From the NCBI RefSeq assembly GCF_902497555.1, contig NZ_CABVGP010000001.1, forward strand, positions 1,178,001-1,242,000: a DNA stretch of 64,000 bases, in the 5' to 3' direction. A program made the translations under genes and the position numbers. This DNA comes from Amycolatopsis camponoti. Its GTDB lineage: Bacteria; Actinomycetota; Actinomycetes; Mycobacteriales; Pseudonocardiaceae. The notes below the pieces were generated by a model. That model was not told the origin of the DNA. It was given only the letters and a program-made list of their open reading frames with translations, and did no database searches. Below are positions 44,267 to 52,633 of the stretch, in pieces. Each line of letters opens with the position of its first letter. Position 1 is the stretch's first letter.

Positions 44267-46234
44267 ATGAACCGCACGTTCCGGCGTTTATTCACCGTCC
44301 TTTGTGTACCGATGGCCGCGGCCGGGGTCGCCGTGGCACCCGCGGAGGCGGCCACCGCCGTCACCGTGAAGCCCGATCCCTCCTACCGGCAGCAACCGTT
44401 CGAGGGCTGGGGATCGAGCTTGGCGTGGATGGCCGAGGCGACCGGCGGCTACCCGGACGCGGTCCGGACCAAGCTGGCCGACCTCGTCTTCGGCGCCGAC
44501 GGCCTGAACCTGAACATCGCCCGCTTCAACATCGGCGGCGGCAACGCCCCGGACGTCCCGGCGTACCTGCGTCCGGGTGGCGCCGTGCCGGGCTGGTGGA
44601 AGGCGCCGGCCGGGACGACCCGCGCCGACAAGGACTGGTGGACGCCAGGAGACCCCGCGGAGTTCGACGCCGCCGCGGACCCGAACCAGCGCTGGTGGGT
44701 GGACCGCATCAAGAAGCGCGTCACGAAGTGGGAGGCGTTCAGCAACTCGCCGCCGTACTTCCAGACCGTTTCGGGGTACGTCTCGGGCGGCCTCAACGCC
44801 ACCGACGAGCAGCTGCGGCCCGACAGGGTCGGCGACTTCACCGCGTACCTGGCGCAGGTGGTGCGGACGCTGGAACGCGCGCACGGCATCAAGTTCTCGT
44901 CGGTGAACCCGCTCAACGAGCCCAACACGAACTACTGGAAGACGACCCTCGGCCCCGACGGCAACCCGGCCGGCGGCCGGCAGGAGGGCGCGCACATCGG
45001 CCCGGCGGTGCAGTCGCAGCTGATCCCGGCGATGGCCGCGGCGCTGCCCGGGAAGGTGGTCTCCGCGCCCGACGAAACCAACCCGGACATCTTCGCCGCG
45101 GACTGGAACGGCTGGTCCGCGGCGGCGCGCGCGGCGGCCGGGCGGCTGAACGTGCACACCTACGGCACCGGCAACCGGCCGATCCCGCGCGACATCGCGA
45201 AGGGCGCGTCGAAGCCGCTGTGGATGAGCGAGGTCGGCGGCAGCTGGCTCGACCGGCAGGACTTCACCAGCATGGACCCGGGGCTCGGGCTGGCCGGCCA
45301 GATCACCGACGACCTGCGGCTGCTGGAACCGAGTGCGTGGGTGAGCTGGCAGCCGATCGAGGACTACGACAACATGAAGCCCGGCGGGGAGTCCGCGGCC
45401 GGGATGAACTGGGGCGAGATCCAGGTTCCTTTCAACTGCACGACTTCCGACTGTCCGATCCGGACGAACACGAAGTTCGACACGATGCGGAACTTCACCC
45501 ACTACATCCGGCCGGGTGACCGGCTGATCGCGTCGAACGACACCGCGTCGACGGCCGCGATGCGCGGGGAGGACCTGGCGACGGTCGTCCACACCAACTC
45601 GGGGACGAGCGAGCAGGACGTCACGCTGGACCTGTCCGGCTTCGGGTGCGTCCGGCCGGGCGCGTCGGTGACGCCGGTCGTCACGGACGTCACGGGTGCC
45701 CTCCGCCGCGGCAAGGCGGTGCGGGTGACGTCGGCCCACGCGACGCTGCGGGTCCCGGCGCGCTCGGTGACGACGTTCCTGGTCGACGGCGTCTCGTCGA
45801 CGGCCGCGGGCACCGGGCTGGGTTCGGGCAAGCCGGTCACGTTCACGGGGGTGCAGAGCGGCAAGTCCCTGTCGGCGGAGGGTGGCGCGCTGGTCCAGCG
45901 CACGACGGACGCGTCGGCGGCCGCGCAGCGCTGGACGCTGACCGACCGCACGGGCCGCTACGGCAACCGCGACCGGTACACGATCGCGTCGGCGGCGACG
46001 GGCCAGGTGCTGAGCACCAGCGGCGGCGCGGTGACGCTGGCCCCGGCGGGAACAGCGGACCCGGCGGCCCAGTGGACGGTGTCGACCACGGGCGACGGGA
46101 CCTGGACGTTCGTCAACGCGGCGGACGGGCAGCTGCTCGACGTGACCGGCGAGTCCCGCGACGACGGCGCCCGCATCGGGCTGTACCGCCCGACGAACGG
46201 CCCGAACCAGCGTTGGCAGGCAGTCGCGCGGTAG
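44267..46234 (+). CDS. Secreted GH30 endo-beta-1,6-galactanase-like enzyme with ricin-type lectin domain
   Basis: A 655-residue exported enzyme; the signal peptide ends at about residue 29 (PAEAA). The catalytic barrel (about 30-410) contains QPFEGWGSSLAWMAEATGGY, the acid/base Glu in NPLNEPNTNYW and the nucleophile Glu in LWMSEVGGSW, as in the GH30 subfamily of bacterial endo-beta-1,6-galactanases. A beta-sandwich extends to about 520, and a ricin-like CBM13 domain (Q-x-W repeats: AAQRWTL, AAQWTV, PNQRWQA) ends the protein. It would cut the 1,6-galactan side chains of arabinogalactan outside the cell. Last gene of the operon. Confidence 0.9.
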   Translation: MNRTFRRLFTVLCVPMAAAGVAVAPAEAATAVTVKPDPSYRQQPFEGWGSSLAWMAEATGGYPDAVRTKLADLVFGADGLNLNIARFNIGGGNAPDVPAYLRPGGAVPGWWKAPAGTTRADKDWWTPGDPAEFDAAADPNQRWWVDRIKKRVTKWEAFSNSPPYFQTVSGYVSGGLNATDEQLRPDRVGDFTAYLAQVVRTLERAHGIKFSSVNPLNEPNTNYWKTTLGPDGNPAGGRQEGAHIGPAVQSQLIPAMAAALPGKVVSAPDETNPDIFAADWNGWSAAARAAAGRLNVHTYGTGNRPIPRDIAKGASKPLWMSEVGGSWLDRQDFTSMDPGLGLAGQITDDLRLLEPSAWVSWQPIEDYDNMKPGGESAAGMNWGEIQVPFNCTTSDCPIRTNTKFDTMRNFTHYIRPGDRLIASNDTASTAAMRGEDLATVVHTNSGTSEQDVTLDLSGFGCVRPGASVTPVVTDVTGALRRGKAVRVTSAHATLRVPARSVTTFLVDGVSSTAAGTGLGSGKPVTFTGVQSGKSLSAEGGALVQRTTDASAAAQRWTLTDRTGRYGNRDRYTIASAATGQVLSTSGGAVTLAPAGTADPAAQWTVSTTGDGTWTFVNAADGQLLDVTGESRDDGARIGLYRPTNGPNQRWQAVAR

Positions 46235-46277
46235 CGGCGCTGGACCGGCGCTGTGGACAACCCCACGCGGCCACGCG

Positions 46278-46309
46278 CGGAGGGCACCGGATCTTGTCGG
46301 TGCCCTCCG
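46278..46309 (+). terminator. Operon terminator hairpin
   Basis: CGGAGGGCACCG and CGGTGCCCTCCG form a perfect 12-bp stem with an 8-base loop, 44 bases after the GH30 stop. It fits as the terminator of the arabinogalactan operon. Its right arm overlaps the first RecA-NDp-like motif. Confidence 0.75.
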
Positions 46310-46316
46310 CTAGCGT
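46294..46316 (+). promoter_or_regulatory. RecA-NDp (PafBC-type) promoter-like motif, copy 1
   Basis: TTGTCGGTG, eight bases, then TAGCGT is an exact match to the mycobacterial RecA-independent DNA-damage promoter consensus TTGTCRGTG-N8-TAGNNT, read by PafBC. No plus-strand gene starts within 600 bases, so the transcript, if any, is unassigned. Confidence 0.5.
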
Positions 46317-46453
46317 GGATACCGGGGGCGCGGGGCGCAGCCAACGCCACGGGCCGCTTGGGCGGCACCGTGGACAGCTGGGCACTCCCGCCCGGCCGAC
46401 GCCGATTTCTGTCGGTGCCCTCCGCTAGCGTGGATACCGGGGGCGCGGGGCGC
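46295..46453. repeat. 44-bp perfect direct repeat (46295-46338 and 46410-46453)
   Basis: The same 44 bases, from TGTCGGTGCCCTCC to GGGGCGCGGGGCGC, occur twice with 71 bases between. Each copy contains the RecA-NDp-like motif. The duplication carries the promoter but only the first copy has the left arm of the terminator hairpin, suggesting recent tandem duplication of a promoter segment. Confidence 0.85.
46409..46431 (+). promoter_or_regulatory. RecA-NDp-like promoter motif, copy 2
   Basis: CTGTCGGTG, eight bases, TAGCGT: one mismatch at the least conserved first base of the consensus. It points into the 3' end of the minus-strand gene at 46462-46728. Confidence 0.45.
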
Positions 46454-46461
46454 GCGGTCGC

Positions 46462-46728
46462 TCAGTCCACCGAGCCGTACGGCCGCTGCGACGCCCCCTT
46501 GTGGCCCTCCGCCTCAGCGCCTTCCTCGGCCGCGATCTCCTCGGCGCCCCGGCGGCCGCTGTCACCCGAGTCCGGCTCCAGGTCCGTCGGGGACTGCGTC
46601 CCGTCCGCGGCGACCTCCGAGCCGGGCGAGCCGCTCGCCTCGCGGGCCTTGTCGGCGGCCTCGGCCGCCGTCGGGTCGTCGCCCGCGACGTCCGGTGCCC
46701 AGCCGTGGTGCTTTTCCTGTTCGGCCAT
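46462..46728 (-). CDS. Small acidic hypothetical protein
   Basis: An 88-residue protein from ATG 46728 behind GAGGAGG. It starts MAEQEKHHGWAPDVAGDDPT and continues rich in Asp, Glu, Ser and Ala, ending GASQRPYGSVD. It is soluble and likely disordered. I do not recognise the family, though similar small acidic proteins with a terminal YG motif occur in actinomycetes. It is divergent from the GAF-ANTAR gene. Longer upstream frames lack a start signal. Confidence 0.65.
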   Translation of the reverse strand: MAEQEKHHGWAPDVAGDDPTAAEAADKAREASGSPGSEVAADGTQSPTDLEPDSGDSGRRGAEEIAAEEGAEAEGHKGASQRPYGSVD

Positions 46729-46949
46729 GACGGCCTCCTCACGTGCCCCCTCAGCCCTCCGCGCGTACCCGCCGCGAGCCCCGGCAAACGCCGTCGCGAA
46801 CCGGCCCGGCGCGGCCGACGCCGAACCGGACGCGGCGGCCGGTAGAGTTCTCCCGGACCCGTTGAAACGCCAGCGGTGGTCTCGGTTGACGCTGCTGGCG
46901 AGCCCTTTCCCGTTGCTCGCCGCTTGACGCATGGGGAGGGGTGGGAGCT

Positions 46950-47690
46950 GTGCCGACCACTGGCGACGGCATGGCGGAGCGGGTCGACGAGCTGAACGCC
47001 GTCCTGGCCGATCTCGTCGGGGTCCTCGAGTCGCTTTCCGACACTCCGGGCCTGCTCGACGCCGTCTGTGGCGAGGCCGTCCGGGTGGTGCCCGACGCCG
47101 ACCTCGCGAGCATCGTGGTCGTCCGCGACGGCGTGACGACCACGGCGGCCTTCACCGACGAGCGCGCCCGGCGCATCGACGACGTGCAGTACGCCGCCGG
47201 TGACGGTCCCGGGCTGCTCGCGGCGCTCACCGGCGAGGTCGTCCGGGTCGCCGTCGGCGACACCGGCGAGCGGTGGCCCGAGTTCGTCCTCGCGGCCAAG
47301 GAGCTCGGCGTCGGCAGCTACCTGGCGGTGCCGCTGCGCGTGGACGACACGCTCGTCGGCGCGATCACGCTGTTCGGCTTCGGGGCCCACGGCTACCACG
47401 AGTTCGACACGAAGGTGCTGCGGCTGTTCACGTTGTGCGTCGAGACGGTCCTGCGGCTGACCCGCCGTTACCGGGAGGCCCGCCTGCTCGCCGACGAGCT
47501 CCGGCACGCGATGGAGACGCGCGCGGTGATCGAGCAGGCCAAGGGCATGCTGATGCTGATCCACCGGGTGAGCGAGGACGCGGCGATGCAGCGCCTGATC
47601 GTCGAGTCCCAGAACACGAACACGAAGCTGCGCGACGTCGCGGCGCGGTTCACGAAGCGGATGAGCTCCGCGGGCGGCGGGCGTTCCTAG
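46950..47690 (+). CDS. GAF-ANTAR regulatory protein
   Basis: A 246-residue protein. Residues 20-165 form a GAF sensor domain (LASIVVVRDGVTTTAAFTDE, ELGVGSYLAVPLRVDDTLVG), and the C-terminus is an ANTAR domain (ETRAVIEQAKGMLMLIHRVS, with a following helical pair AMQRLIVESQNTNTKLRDVA). ANTAR proteins bind paired RNA hairpins and cause antitermination. GTG 46950 is chosen because GGGGAGGGG lies eight bases upstream; GTG 46941 overlaps it. Its 3' end overlaps the convergent racemase remnant by 41 bases. Confidence 0.9.
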   Translation: MPTTGDGMAERVDELNAVLADLVGVLESLSDTPGLLDAVCGEAVRVVPDADLASIVVVRDGVTTTAAFTDERARRIDDVQYAAGDGPGLLAALTGEVVRVAVGDTGERWPEFVLAAKELGVGSYLAVPLRVDDTLVGAITLFGFGAHGYHEFDTKVLRLFTLCVETVLRLTRRYREARLLADELRHAMETRAVIEQAKGMLMLIHRVSEDAAMQRLIVESQNTNTKLRDVAARFTKRMSSAGGGRS

Positions 47691-48425
47691 CGAAGAGTGC
47701 CCCGAGCCCCGCACACTCCGGTGCCGCGCCGGCTTGCTCCAGCGCGTCCCGGACCGTGACGGCGGTGGCGGTCAGCACCGGCTTGCCGAGGCGGTCCTCC
47801 AGCTCGGCGAGCAACGGCGTCGTGTGGAGCGCGGTCTCCGGGACGAGCACCGCCTGCGCGTCGTCGTGGTCGGCCGCGACGGCGAGATCGGTGATCCGCC
47901 GCCCGTCCCACGTGGCGAGCGCCCGGTCGGACGCGGCGTCGGCCGAGACCGTGTGCACCGTCGTCACGCCCGCTTCGGCGAGGAAGCCCGCGAAGACCGC
48001 GGTCAGGTCCGGGTGGTAGACGGACGCGAGGGCTACCCGTCGAGGTCTAGCCGGGCGAGGGCGGTCAGATAGGCCAGTGAGGTGCTGCTCGCCGGAACGC
48101 CGAGGAGCGCGCTCAGCGCGTCGGCCTGCTCACGGGCGCCGTCGAGGCCGCGGGTGAAGCTGCAGCTGGAGCAGGCCCAGCTGACCACGTCCGGCGCCGG
48201 GGCGAAGTCCTCGGTGGCCGCCGTCAGGCGGGAGGGCGCGCCGAGTTCCCGCACGGCCGCCGTCTTGCCCGCGGCGTCCAGCTCGTCGACGCGCCCGATG
48301 CCCGGACCCCAGTCCACGTAGGCGAAGCCGAGGTCGATGGCCGGGTCGAGCCGGCGGCACAAGGCGGCGAAGTCGTCCTCACCGCAGTCGCGCGTCGGGT
48401 AGAGCAGGCCGATGCGGGGACTCAT
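47650..48425 (-). pseudogene. Asp/Glu racemase / maleate-isomerase family gene with a frameshift
   Basis: The first frame (ATG 48425 to TAG at 48033) gives 130 residues: RIGLLYPTRDCGEDDFAALC, DFAPAPDVVSWACSSCSF with the first catalytic cysteine, and SSTSLAYLTALARLDLDG. The second half continues in another frame with VALASVYHPDLTAVFAGFLA, ALATWDGRRITDLAVAADHD and GKPVLTATAVTVRDAL. Together they make one normal-length (about 245-residue) protein of the family; a single missing base near 48036-48042 separates them. It overlaps the sigma-factor stop (ATGA) and is the last gene of that operon. A sequencing error is possible. Confidence 0.75.
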
Positions 48426-49360
48426 GACCCCAGCATGGCGTGCGCGCCGAAGACCGGGACCAGTGTCGCGTCGTTGAACGCCGTGATGCGGGCGATCCGG
48501 GTGCCGGTCAGCGTCAGGACCTGGACGCCGTGGGCCTCGAACCGGCCGTCGCCGGTGGCCGTGTACTCGAGCAGGGCCGGCTGGCCGTTCGCGCGCGTCG
48601 GGACCAGCCGCCAGGCGCCCGGGCGCAGCACGCGCCGGCCCAGGAACCCGGTGACCGCGTCCCGGCCGGTGAACCACGTCGGGATCGGCGGCATCTCCAG
48701 CTCGACGTCGGCGCGCAGCAACGTCACCAGCGCGCCCGGGTCGGCCCGGACGAACGCGTCGACGTACCGGTCGAGCACCGGACCTTGCCCGGCCGGCTCC
48801 GCCAGGTCCGCCTCCACCGGGCCCGCTTCGGCGAGCCGGCCGCGGGCGCGGCGCAGCGCGCTGTCGACCGCCGCCGGGGTCGTGCCGAGGAGCTCGGCGA
48901 CCTCGCCGGTGCCGAACGCCAGCACGTCGCGCAGGGTCAGCACCGCCCGCTGCCGGGCGGGCAGGAGCTGCAGCGCGGCGATGAACGCCAGCCGCACGCC
49001 GGCCCGCCCGGCGACGACGGCCGCCGGGTCGAGCAGCGCGTCGGGGATCGGCTGGAGCCAGGGCACCGAGGGGTCCGCCGCCGCGACCGCCACCCGGTGG
49101 TCGTCGGCCGGCGCGCCCAGCCCCGACGGGAGCGGCCGCCGGGCCCGGGTCTCCAGCGCCGTCAGGCACGCCGTCGTGGCGATCTTGTACAGCCAGCGCC
49201 GCACCGAAGACCGGCCCTCGAACCCGCCGAAGGCGCGCCACGCCCGCAAGTAGGTCTCCTGCACGAGGTCCTCGGCGTCGTGGATCGAGCCGAGCAGGCG
49301 GTAGCAGTGGGCGAGCAGCTCGGGCCGGAACGGCTCGGTCTCGGCGGTGAAGTCCGGCAT
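48422..49360 (-). CDS. ECF sigma factor with SnoaL-like C-terminal domain (SigG-like)
   Basis: A 312-residue sigma factor. Region 2 is LLAHCYRLLGSIHDAEDLVQ and region 4 is LPARQRAVLTLRDVLAFGTG with PAAVDSALRRARGRL. Residues 195-312 are a SnoaL-like domain (YVDAFVRADPGALVTLLRAD, WRLVPTRANGQPALLEYTAT) that in this group replaces a separate anti-sigma factor. The PTRANGQPA motif matches the SigG-like (TIGR02960-type) branch. It follows the SDR gene after five bases and overlaps the racemase gene, forming a three-gene operon with metabolic enzymes. Confidence 0.9.
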   Translation of the reverse strand: MPDFTAETEPFRPELLAHCYRLLGSIHDAEDLVQETYLRAWRAFGGFEGRSSVRRWLYKIATTACLTALETRARRPLPSGLGAPADDHRVAVAAADPSVPWLQPIPDALLDPAAVVAGRAGVRLAFIAALQLLPARQRAVLTLRDVLAFGTGEVAELLGTTPAAVDSALRRARGRLAEAGPVEADLAEPAGQGPVLDRYVDAFVRADPGALVTLLRADVELEMPPIPTWFTGRDAVTGFLGRRVLRPGAWRLVPTRANGQPALLEYTATGDGRFEAHGVQVLTLTGTRIARITAFNDATLVPVFGAHAMLGS

Positions 49361-49365
49361 GGCAC

Positions 49366-50094
49366 TCAGAGCGTACGCAGCCCGGTGCCGCTGACCTGGT
49401 ACTCGGCCGCACTTCCGTCGACGATCTCGAGGACGGCCTTGGCGACCTGCTCCGGCGTCAGGACCGAATCCATGTTCTTGACGAACGTGTCGCGGTCGAC
49501 GCCGGTGCGTGCGGCGTAGCCCTCGACGCCGGCCGCGCCGAGACCGGTGAGCGGGGTCAGCTGCGGCAGGAGCGTGGCGAACCGGAGGCCGAGCCCGGCG
49601 CGTTCCGACTCGTCGGCGGCGTACGCGCGCAGGTACCGGATCGCGGCCTTCGCACTGGCGTACCCGCCGCTGAGCGGCGACCCGCCGATCGCCGCCCCGC
49701 TCGACATCGAGACGACGACACCGCCCTTTTCGAGGGGTTCCCGGAGTGCGGCGCGCGTCCAGGCGAAGACGTGCCGGGTGTCGACGTGCCAGTTGCGGCT
49801 GAAGGTCTCCCACGTCTGTTCGTGCACGGGCGCCATGTGCGGCACGGTTCCCGCGTTGAGGACGAGCAGGCCCGGGCGGTGCTCGCGGAGCACGCTTTCG
49901 GCGAGGGCGTCGTCGGTCGCGTCGGCGGCGACGGGGACGAAGCCCGCGCCGAGTTCGTCGCGCACGGCGTCGAGTTCGGACTCGCTGCGCGCGATGCCGA
50001 CGACCGTGCGCCCTTCGGCGACGAGCGCGGCGGCGATGGCACGCCCGAAGCCGCGGCCGGCTCCGGTGACGACGGCGGTGGTCTGGGTGGACAT
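49366..50094 (-). CDS. Short-chain dehydrogenase/reductase
   Basis: A 242-residue SDR from ATG 50094 behind GGGGAG. The cofactor motif TGAGRGFG is at residues 10-17, NAGT at about 80-83, and the catalytic Ser and YASAK at about 132 and 145-149. It has no signal peptide. It is the first gene of an operon with the SigG-like sigma factor; such sigma factors are often encoded next to oxidoreductases, which may be their regulon. The substrate is unknown. Confidence 0.88.
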   Translation of the reverse strand: MSTQTTAVVTGAGRGFGRAIAAALVAEGRTVVGIARSESELDAVRDELGAGFVPVAADATDDALAESVLREHRPGLLVLNAGTVPHMAPVHEQTWETFSRNWHVDTRHVFAWTRAALREPLEKGGVVVSMSSGAAIGGSPLSGGYASAKAAIRYLRAYAADESERAGLGLRFATLLPQLTPLTGLGAAGVEGYAARTGVDRDTFVKNMDSVLTPEQVAKAVLEIVDGSAAEYQVSGTGLRTL

Positions 50095-50196
50095 GGGGGA
50101 CTCCCCGGCGGTCGATGCGGTGTGGACCGGATCTAGACCGCCGGAGGGACGAAAAACCGTCGCCGAGTGAGCCAGGTCACACCGACTCGGCCGGCG

Positions 50197-50242
50197 GTCG
50201 TGAGTGAGAAACAGGGTTAGAACCCTGTTTCTCACTCACGAC
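50197..50242. repeat. Dispersed palindrome, copy 3 (perfect)
   Basis: All 46 bases form a perfect palindrome apart from the central AG: arms of 22 bases starting GTCGTGAGTGAGAAACAG. Here the mismatch seen in the other copies is resolved (GGGTT pairing with AACCC). It lies between two minus-strand genes and contains the TGA stop of the RpiR-type gene. Confidence 0.92.
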
Positions 50243-51111
50243 GGGCTGGACGGGCGGCGGTGCAGCAGGTCGAAGCGCGACCACATCGCCTCCGCGGCCT
50301 CGATGGACTCGCTCGTGCGCGCCGGGTCGACCGCCGCCAGCTGCGCCACGATCGCCTGGACCAGCGCCATGCCCGCGGTCAGCGACGGGAAGAACGTCAC
50401 GCCCTCCGCCGGCACCATCAGCACCTGCTCGACCGCGCCCGCCAGGGCCGGGCTCGCCGCGTCCGTCACGGCGAACACTCGTGCGCCGCGGCTCTTCGCC
50501 TCGCTCGCCGCCAGGACCGTGCTCTCGTACAGGCGCCAGAAGCTGATCGCCACCAGGACGTCGTCCGAGGTCAGCTTCGCCGTCTGGTTCGCCAGCTCCG
50601 CGTCGCCGGCCGTCACCGCGTGGACGTCGTAGCCCGCGAGACGCGCGTTGTGCGCGAAGGCGATGCCGACCGCCGCGTAGCTGCCGTCGGCGATCACCAG
50701 CGTCCGGCGGGCCGCGGCGATCGCGCGGGCGACCTCGCGGAGCACCTCTTCGTCGAAGCGGCGGTTCAGCAGGGCGAGGCTGTCGAGGTCCCGGCGCAGC
50801 GAGGCCGAGCCCGGTGAGTCGACACCGCGGTGCTCCTCGGCCACCTGCGGCGCGCTCAGCGACGACATGTACCGCGCCCGCAGCTCCTGCTGCAACGCCG
50901 GCCAGCCGGCGAAGCCCAGCGCCTGCGCCGTGCGCGTCACGGTCGCGACGTTGACGCCGGCGAGCTGGGCCAGCTCGGCCGTCGAGCCGAACGACGCCCG
51001 CCTCGGCTGGGAAACCAGTACCTCCAGCACCGCGGCCGACTTCGGCCGCAGGCCCCGCTCGGGCAGCCGGTCCCGCAGCCACGCCTCGAAACCGTCGTCG
51101 GTTTCCGCCAC
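50236..51111 (-). CDS. RpiR/MurR family regulator with SIS domain
   Basis: A 291-residue regulator from GTG 51111 behind GAGGGAGGG. An N-terminal HTH_6 domain (residues 10-85: SAAVLEVLVSQPRRASFGST, LAQLAGVNVATVTRTAQALG) precedes a SIS sugar-phosphate-binding domain (LVIADGSYAAVGIAFAHNAR, DDVLVAISFWRLYESTVLAA). It is divergent from the MFS-GAF-amidohydrolase operon with a dyad in between and is its likely regulator. The C-terminal codons run into the palindrome. Confidence 0.9.
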   Translation of the reverse strand: MAETDDGFEAWLRDRLPERGLRPKSAAVLEVLVSQPRRASFGSTAELAQLAGVNVATVTRTAQALGFAGWPALQQELRARYMSSLSAPQVAEEHRGVDSPGSASLRRDLDSLALLNRRFDEEVLREVARAIAAARRTLVIADGSYAAVGIAFAHNARLAGYDVHAVTAGDAELANQTAKLTSDDVLVAISFWRLYESTVLAASEAKSRGARVFAVTDAASPALAGAVEQVLMVPAEGVTFFPSLTAGMALVQAIVAQLAAVDPARTSESIEAAEAMWSRFDLLHRRPSSPS

Positions 51112-51159
51112 TTCGTGCCCTCCCTCAGGTCGGGTAGACCGTAACGCAGGGATCTCGGC

Positions 51160-51177
51160 TTGCAATGAACGTTGCAA
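51160..51177. promoter_or_regulatory. Inverted-repeat operator upstream of the MFS operon
   Basis: TTGCAA-TGAACG-TTGCAA is a symmetric 18-base dyad in the divergent gap between the RpiR-type regulator and the MFS gene. It is the best candidate for the regulator's binding site. A TATACG at 51194-51199 could belong to the MFS promoter. Confidence 0.6.
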
Positions 51178-51241
51178 AACCGCGAAAACGCAGTATACGT
51201 TGTCCGCACTCCCCGGCGCCCGACACGGAAGGCGTTCCCCC

Positions 51242-52633
51242 ATGACCCTGCTGGCACGACTGGATCGGCTCCCGCTGAGCCGGCCCCACTACAAGCTGCT
51301 GCTGATCGGCGGGCTCGGCTACACCTTCGACGGCATGGACTCGGCGGTCGTCGCCTTCCTGCTGCCCAGCGCCAAGGCGGCGTGGGGTCTCGACAACGGC
51401 CAGCTCGGCCTGATCGGCTCCGCGACGCCGTTCGGCTTCCTCTTCGGCGCGATCGCGGCCGGCCTGCTCGGCGACCGCATCGGCCGCAAGAAGGTCATGA
51501 TGTACGCGCTGGCCTTCTACGCGGTGTTCTCCGTCATCGCGTCCTTCTCGCCCGACTACGAGATCTTCCTCGGCGCCCGCGTGCTCGCCGGGGCGGGCGC
51601 GGGCGCGGAAAGCGCGATCATCGCGCCGTTCCTGTCCGAGTTCGTGCCGGCCAAGCGGCGCGGCTGGTTCGTCGGCGCGCTCGCCGGCTTCTTCTCCTTC
51701 GGGTTCGTCGCGGCCGCGCTGATCGGCCGGTTCGTCGTCCCGTCGTTCGACGACGGCTGGCGGATCGCCCAGCTCGTCACCGCGCTGCCGATCGTCATGC
51801 TGCTGTGGTGGCGGCGATCCCTGCCCGAGTCGCCGCGGTTCCTGCTCGCCAAGGGACGGACCGCCGAGGCCGAAACCGTCGTCGCCAAGATGGAACGCGA
51901 TGTCGAGAAGGCCACCCGCACGACGCTCCCGCCGGTGCCGCCCGCCGACGCCCAGCCCGCGACCGAGACCCCGAAGGTCAACCTCTTCAGCGCGCTGAAG
52001 TTCCTGTGGAGCCCCGCGATGCGGCGCCGGACGGCGGTGATCTGGACCGTCTGGTTCGTGATCACGTTCTCCTACTACGGCTTCTTCTCGTGGATCCCGA
52101 CGCTGCTCGTCGAACGCGGCATCACGGTGACGAAGAGCTTCGAGTTCTCGATCATCATCTACCTGGCCCAAGTGCCGGGGTACTTCTCCGCCGCGTGGCT
52201 GTCGGAGAGGCTCGACCGCAAGCACACCATCGCGCTGTACCTCGCGGGCTCGGCCGTGAGCGCGTTCTGGCTGAGCCAGACGAGCGCGCCGTGGTCGATC
52301 ACCCTGGCCGGCGCGGTGCTGTCGTTCTTCCTCAACGGCACCTACGCCGGCGTGTACTCCTACACGCCCGAGGTGTTCCCGACCTGGATCCGCGCCAGCG
52401 GCACCGGCCTGTCCAGCGCGTTCGGCCGGGTCGGCAGCATTCTCGCGCCGACGATCATCGGCCTGTCGTCGGCGAGCCTCGGCTTCGCCGGCGTCTTCGG
52501 CATGACGACCGCGGTACTGGCGGCGGGCGTGCTCTGCGTGCTCGTCTTCGGCTTGTCCACCGCCGGCCGCTCCCTGGAAGAACTGACCGAACACGGCGCG
52601 CCGAAGGCCGCCGCGAAGGAGATGACGAAGTGA
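51242..52633 (+). CDS. MFS transporter (sugar/aromatic-acid porter type)
   Basis: A 463-residue carrier with 12 predicted helices. Signatures include the loop 2-3 motif GLLGDRIGRKKVM, the SPESPRFLL-like RSLPESPRFLLAKGR after helix 6, and YTPEVFPTWIRASGTG near helix 10, as in the sugar porter and AAHS groups. It likely imports a small organic substrate for the amidohydrolase encoded two genes later. ATG 51242 is the start; the stop overlaps the next start (GTGA). Confidence 0.9.
   Translation: MTLLARLDRLPLSRPHYKLLLIGGLGYTFDGMDSAVVAFLLPSAKAAWGLDNGQLGLIGSATPFGFLFGAIAAGLLGDRIGRKKVMMYALAFYAVFSVIASFSPDYEIFLGARVLAGAGAGAESAIIAPFLSEFVPAKRRGWFVGALAGFFSFGFVAAALIGRFVVPSFDDGWRIAQLVTALPIVMLLWWRRSLPESPRFLLAKGRTAEAETVVAKMERDVEKATRTTLPPVPPADAQPATETPKVNLFSALKFLWSPAMRRRTAVIWTVWFVITFSYYGFFSWIPTLLVERGITVTKSFEFSIIIYLAQVPGYFSAAWLSERLDRKHTIALYLAGSAVSAFWLSQTSAPWSITLAGAVLSFFLNGTYAGVYSYTPEVFPTWIRASGTGLSSAFGRVGSILAPTIIGLSSASLGFAGVFGMTTAVLAAGVLCVLVFGLSTAGRSLEELTEHGAPKAAAKEMTK

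Noticed and set aside
42790-45519. 909-codon plus-strand frame across GH35 and GH30 genes
   Set aside because: Composition is typical of an out-of-frame reading of GC-rich genes, and both glycosidase frames are complete beneath it.
50095-50196. ECF41-type promoter (TGTCACA / CGTC) before the SDR-sigma operon
   Set aside because: Only a partial -35-like match with wrong spacing was found, and the sigma factor looks SigG-like rather than ECF41.
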